NCBI RefSeq assembly: GCF_016808095.1
Contig: NC_068976.1
Coordinates: 34,404,371-34,468,370, forward strand
Source of the DNA: Vigna angularis
Taxonomy: Eukaryota; Streptophyta; Magnoliopsida; Fabales; Fabaceae
Direction: 5' to 3'
DNA length: 64,000 nt
In this document: piece after piece, positions 59,600 through 64,000 of the stretch
Numbering within the stretch: position 1 is the first letter of the stretch
How the letters are laid out: every line of letters begins with the position of its first letter
Program-made: the position numbers and the translations under genes
The notes under the pieces: model-generated
Database searches by the model: none
What the model was told of the DNA's origin: nothing
The model's input: the letters and a program-made list of their open reading frames with translations, nothing else

Positions 59600-59874
59600 T
59601 ATTAATTAGGTTAGGTTTGATATTGTTCAAATGGTGATTCCTCGCTTCAATGTCAATAGGAACCACTTGAAAAACACTCACCAAAGCACTATTTGAAATA
59701 AGATATCATACATGCTTTAAGAAATTTCAAAACTTCTTTCTTTACAACCACTTTCGCGGAGGGATTTAGACATCTTGGAGGTTGAGCTACTAGTTTTGGA
59801 TCCTGCTCCATATGAATTATATGCATACAATACAATAAAACTAAAATCAACTTCTTTTTTTCTCGAGGCGACAA
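59600..59874 (-). pseudogene. Gypsy reverse transcriptase N-terminal fragment
   Basis: The minus frame has CMHIIHMEQDPKLVAQPPR then KKEVLKFLKACMI. After a one-base shift come ISNSALVSVFQVVP. This is the segment before RT in Athila/Tat-like gypsy polyproteins (Q..RRLNP...KKEVLKLL.AG.IYPISDS..VSPVQVVPKK). Nothing else of the element is visible nearby. Confidence 0.62.
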
Positions 59875-60353
59875 ATTACTGTTAATTATACTTTCTGTTC
59901 TCTAAATTTCATTTCCCTTTTCTGTTCTTCCATCTCACACTTATTTGGAGGGATTTCATTGGAGTGGTCTGTAATGAGGTATCAAAAGCAAAAGAAAAGC
60001 AGTAAAGGAAATCCCAAATTATTGAAATTCGTCCTCATTAAATAAATATTCTGCAACAATTAGCTGAACAAAAAGTGCAACAATTCCTGGAAATATAACA
60101 ACAACAAGAAAACAAGCAAGATTCAGAGAGAATGGATCACCAACAAAATCATTTCGCACCATCTCTCTTCTAACGGTTTCTTTAATACTATTCTTTGAAT
60201 CAATAAAAATCCTTCAATTTAGTGTTTGTTATTTTAACCCGAGAGCCCCTCCTTACTTCCAATTTCTCTTCCACCACGTGCTTCTCACCCTCTCTTCCAT
60301 TTCTAGTTCTTCTATTTCACTTAGAAATCACATTATATCACTAGTGTTTTCTC
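59875..60353. other. Intergenic, no gene seen
   Basis: No domain or repeat recognised. Confidence 0.45.
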
Positions 60354-60923
60354 TAATCCTGTCAAAATGGACTGTAACCACGAGCCAACTCGGCTCACCA
60401 ATTCACTTAATTTAATTTAATTATTTATTATTTTATGTTTCAATATTATTAGTTAGATTTTTTTATTATATTGTAGATGTTGATAAAAAAAATTGTTTTA
60501 ATAGAGAAAAATATCATAGATTTATCTATTCAAGACTCTAATATTATAATTTGACAAGTAATACAAAAGTTATCAATATTAAAAATGTATTTGTTCGTTT
60601 TTTGTGCTTGTTTTTGGATTACGATTGGATGGTATGATATTTTTTTTTATTTTAAATTATCTTTGGACTTTAACATCATTTTAAAGTGAAATTTATTTAG
60701 ATTTGAATTAAAAAAAATTATAATATCTTTTATTTTAAAAAAAACTTATAATTAAGTGAGACATTGAGCTAACCCGTTTAACTCACCAACTCATGGTGGG
60801 TCGGACCAAGTTCGAATTTTTTCAGCTCGCTAATAAGTGAGCCAGGTTGGATTAGCTAACTAAGTGATCAACCTGTGGTAGGTCGGGCCAGGTTGAGCTA
60901 AGTTACCTGTTTTGACCGCTCTA
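60354..60923 (+). mobile_element. hAT-type MITE, full-length copy
   Basis: The left end TAATCCTGTCAAAATGG and the inverted right end TAGAGCGGTCAAAACAGG form imperfect terminal repeats. The interior has GAGCCAACTCGGCTCACC and its inverted relatives near 60835-60890. The expected 8-bp duplication is weak (GTTTTCTC vs GTTTATTA, five of eight). 570 bp, no coding sequence. Confidence 0.72.
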
Positions 60924-62030
60924 GTTTATTATTATAGATATTTTTCTCTCTTGAAATATGTTCTAGGTTATACTATATATGAAATCTAAATGAATATAAA
61001 AAAATATATTAAAATATTAATATAATAGTAATGTAAGCTTTTATAAATTCATATTTAAGAAAAAAGAAATGGAAAAAAAAAATCTTCTTGCATCTTCCTT
61101 CCCTTTTTTTTCTCTATTTTCATCTTGGTTCTATTTTCCATAAAATAAAATAAACCTATTGATTTAAATTTAAAATAGTGGAAGAGACTTAATTTATTGA
61201 GCATTAAAATCTAACTTGGACATACATAGGTAAGGGAGCTAACTAGTTTTCTATGTTTATCTTATTATTGTGTTATTTTTAATTAGATTATCGATGAATG
61301 AGTTTATTTGTTTTGATGTAGTGATGATTATTTAATGATGACAATGATGAATTTATAAATTTTATGGAAGGAAATTATATAATAAATTATTACTATTTTT
61401 AGATTTTATTTATTTTTATTTATTTATTGTTATTTATTTTAATTAATAAGATGTCCTTCACTTCATTTAATATTTACTAAAAAACGAGTTATAATTAGAC
61501 AAAAATGTTATATTCTCTATATCACTAAAATGGGTTTAATATAAGAAAAGATGAACAAATTCTTCACTATTTTATAAAAAGATAGAGAAAAAGTACTTTA
61601 AAGAGATAATATTTGTTTATAAAATAAGTTTAAATCCTTATATTTTTCATATTTATAAGCTTTTCAATTTAATTAATAACATATTCATATTTTATCTTCT
61701 TTAAAATATTTCTACTTGTAACAATGTAAATACCTTACAACAAAACAAGATTCCTACGTTTCATAATATTTATAACAAGGTTCATACATTTTATGTATAA
61801 TTTTACTTTTAACTATATTTTAAAATAAAAAAGATAAATATATAGAAACCATCTCTACAGACAAATTATTTATTTCTTCAATATCATAACACATTACAAA
61901 TCACATTATTATTTTTATTCTTTTTTATGTTCATTCCTTTTCTCATTTATGTGTCGAAAACAACTTTTGTTTACATTCCTTTCTCTCTCTTTTTTTCCAC
62001 TTCTCTTTCAGTTCTACTATTTTGTTTTAG
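60924..62030. other. AT-rich intergenic DNA, no gene seen
   Basis: No sustained frame. No recognised repeat. Confidence 0.5.
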
Positions 62031-62709
62031 GAAAATGGTATGTCGACAACGAATTTTTGCCAACAATTTGACAACGCCACGTGTCTTCCATGCATTGGCT
62101 AATTACATTGAAAGTAAAAAAGGAAAAGGTTATGAGGCGAGGGGTATTTGTGGGATTTGCAGTTTAAAACTTTAGGAAATGGGTTTGGCGATTTAGGGTG
62201 GGCAATACGTGCGTTCAACCCTTCCATCTTGTCTCTGGCTCTGTCCTCCATCTTCACCCTTCCATCTTCTCTTTCGCTCTCTCCTCCATCTTGTCTGTCG
62301 CTCTGACGTCCATCTTCTCTGTCGCTGTGTCCTACTTCTTCTCTATCGCTCTTTCCTCCATTTTCAAGCCTATTGTAGTTGTGTTTTCGCATTTGGAAGG
62401 CGGGTGTGGACTTCTGTCTGGTTATTTTGTTGTGGATTTCCCGTCTGGTGGAGGAGGCTGTGGAGCATAGTTATCCATCTTTGTTGGTGTAAGTAAAAAT
62501 GGCCGAGCCTTGACATTGTCTTTTACATTGTGTTTTTGGTGTTTCATTAACCTTATTGATATAACGAGTGTTGAATGTTATCTTGTTAGGGCCGTTTCAA
62601 TGGAAGGGAAAAAACCAAGTGTAAGAAAAATATAAATTTTGTGTTTATATATTATTTGATTATCGTATCAATTGTAGTTATTAATAAATTGATGATCATA
62701 TTTTTGTAG
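62031..62709 (+). promoter_or_regulatory. Upstream region of the DUF1985-like gene; possible MULE terminus and tandem repeat
   Basis: TGTCGACAACGAATTTTTGC at about 62040 followed by CAACAATTTGACAACGCCAC looks like a MULE terminal region, but the partner end is outside the window. 62222-62370 holds about five ~30-bp repeats of the type TCCATCTTCTCTTTCGCTC. A short ATG exon near 62599 with a GT donor near 62619, and an acceptor ending at 62709, are possible. Confidence 0.4.
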
Positions 62710-62727
62710 TGGCGGCTTCTTATCTCG

Positions 62728-64000
62728 ATGGAGTCATCAATCATTATTGAAATGAATCGTTTACTACGAAAGTGTCATGTGGAGCGGATTAGGATGACTC
62801 CATTTATGTGGTGTTTGAATATTGGAAGCCCTGTGGAGGTGAATTTGAAATTGTTGAAGGTTATGGTTTGCAGGTGGGTCGGGCATGATAATAGTTTTAG
62901 AGGAAGTCAACAGCTGGTGCCGTTTTCAGTTATTGATGTGTTCATGAGCATAGGGTTAGAGATAGGTGGTTTACAGATTCCGTTTGATGAAGTAGTTGTT
63001 GGATTGGTTGATGAAATGTTCAAATCAAAAACTATAAGTTTGAAGGACTTGACGAACATGTTTAATGTCATTGTGCATGATAATAACATTGATGTTGATG
63101 TAGTATGTAGGTTATATATATTAGTTTGTTTGGTTGTTTTCTATTTTCCTAGGAAATCAAGGCATGTTTGTAACATGCCTTTTGCAGTGTTAGATGACTT
63201 AGACAGTTTGTGTCTATACGATTGGTGCACCGGTGTACATAAACATATTGTAGAGAATTTAAATAAATGTAAGAAGAAAATTATGAGAGGAGGTATCGCG
63301 TAGTCACTCACTCTTAGTGGCAATGTGGCAGTGTTGCAGGTAACATGATTTGTAGTTTATTATTTTGATGTACTGCAGAACATTGTGAATTAGGTTTGAT
63401 GAAATAATATTATGATGTTGTAGGCTTGGGCGGTTGAAAGACTTTCTTTGCATGGTCATGCTTCACACAGGTTTTTCCCGCGCATAATGCGATGGTTCCC
63501 GTATAAATCAAGGACCGAAAAAATTGAACATATATTTAAGACCGAAGATGTAAGTGTTTTGAAATTCATTATTTTTTTATGTAAAAATGGATTGTCTTTT
63601 TTGTCAAAATTTGTTGTGTGATATTGGTGTAGTTAAATATGGAGTGGTATGTACGAAAGGAAGATCGTCATCGGCCGGAAATCCGTGCAGCTTTCAACAT
63701 GGATGACGGAGGGATGAGTGAAGGATCCTTGGCTGAAGGATCGAAGGTTGAGAAAGATGATGACGAAAGCTCTGATGACGGGACATGGGAAGCAGGTGCT
63801 GAGGAGAGATTGAGGAAAAACAATGAAGATATCAGAGCATTGAATGCCAAGATTGGAGTTCTTACTAGGGAGTTATTCGAAATTTGTCAAACTCCAATCT
63901 TTACTGAAGAAGATGCATGTGGCACTGATGAAGAGGTTGGTGGTGGAGTTGATGAAGTAGCTGAAGTTGGTGGTGACGAGAAGCCTGAAGTTGGGGGTGA
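62728..64000 (+). pseudogene. DUF1985-like transposon-associated gene, partial, with one in-frame stop
   Basis: Exon 1 (62728-63339, possibly from 62710) reads MNRLLRKCHVERIRMTPFMW, later VICRW-like and DVFMSIGLEIGGLQIPFDEV, then RLYILVCLVVFYFPR and MPFAVLDDLDSLCLYDW. An in-frame TAG at 63301 breaks it. Intron 1 is 63340-63423, exon 2 63424-63549 (AWAVERLSLHGHASHRFFPR), intron 2 63550-63632, and exon 3 runs from 63633 to the window end. Both introns have GT-AG ends and keep the frame. Exon 3 is Glu/Asp/Gly-rich with a helical stretch. Such proteins often carry a C-terminal Ulp1-type Cys protease and ride on MULEs; that part would lie beyond the window. Single-base decay or an intact allele with a sequence error are both possible. 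Confidence 0.68.

Noticed and set aside
62099..62392. Asp/Arg/Glu-Gly repeat protein on the minus strand
   Set aside because: It is the reverse of the ~30-bp leader repeat; no homology or conserved structure.
1..64000. tRNA, rRNA or other structured RNA genes
   Set aside because: No cloverleaf box pairs or rRNA-like segments were noticed by eye; a covariance search would be needed to exclude small ones.

Overview
This is a plant nuclear window, most likely from a warm-season legume such as Vigna or Phaseolus. The evidence is the strongly AT-rich DNA, the dense layering of Ty1/copia (sirevirus-type), Ty3/gypsy, LINE, MULE and hAT-like debris, and the codon-GC-rich intronless genes. The species is my inference. 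About three quarters of the window is repeat-derived. Only two genes look intact: a J-domain protein (48628-49638, +) and a PB1-domain protein (53447-54562, -). A third gene of transposon-associated type (62728 to the window end, +) is partial and carries a stop.

Layout. 1-8606 is a sirevirus-type copia element (+), with its 5' LTR cut by the window edge. It holds gag, pol and a third ORF, all broken by stops. It sits in a PPR-gene fragment that resumes at 8610. 9671-10390 looks like an old LTR with a 101-bp triplicate. 12343-13617 is a non-autonomous MULE with 9-bp target duplications. 13734-23148 is a second sirevirus-type element (-) that keeps LTRs, gag and the third ORF but has no pol. 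Its third ORF is split by a 2.7-kb solo LTR (17042-19719, duplication CCAAC). 23410-32882 is decayed gypsy material (-) split by a short-LTR copia element (27615-31839, -, duplication CATTC). 32889-38540 is a LINE (+) carrying a plant-type RNase H domain and interrupted by a 514-bp solo LTR (duplication ATTAG) and a small insert.

The gene island at about 45-56 kb is flanked by two LTRs of one family in opposite orientation (42311-44847 + and 56512-58877 -). Inside it are MITEs, a hAT transposase fragment and a scrambled piece of the sirevirus third ORF. The right end has a gypsy RT scrap, a full-length hAT-type MITE and the start of a DUF1985-like gene whose upstream region resembles a MULE terminus.

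The most unusual signal is a short palindromic motif (AATCGATT and variants). It is clustered in LTRs and internal non-coding spacers of both sirevirus-type elements. It also appears in one copy of an unrelated gypsy-like LTR, at the exact place where the sister copy carries a GC-rich GGGCGCC-type array. This suggests exchangeable palindromic cassettes in LTRs. All coordinates and homologies were read by eye; family names rest on protein motifs, not on database searches.
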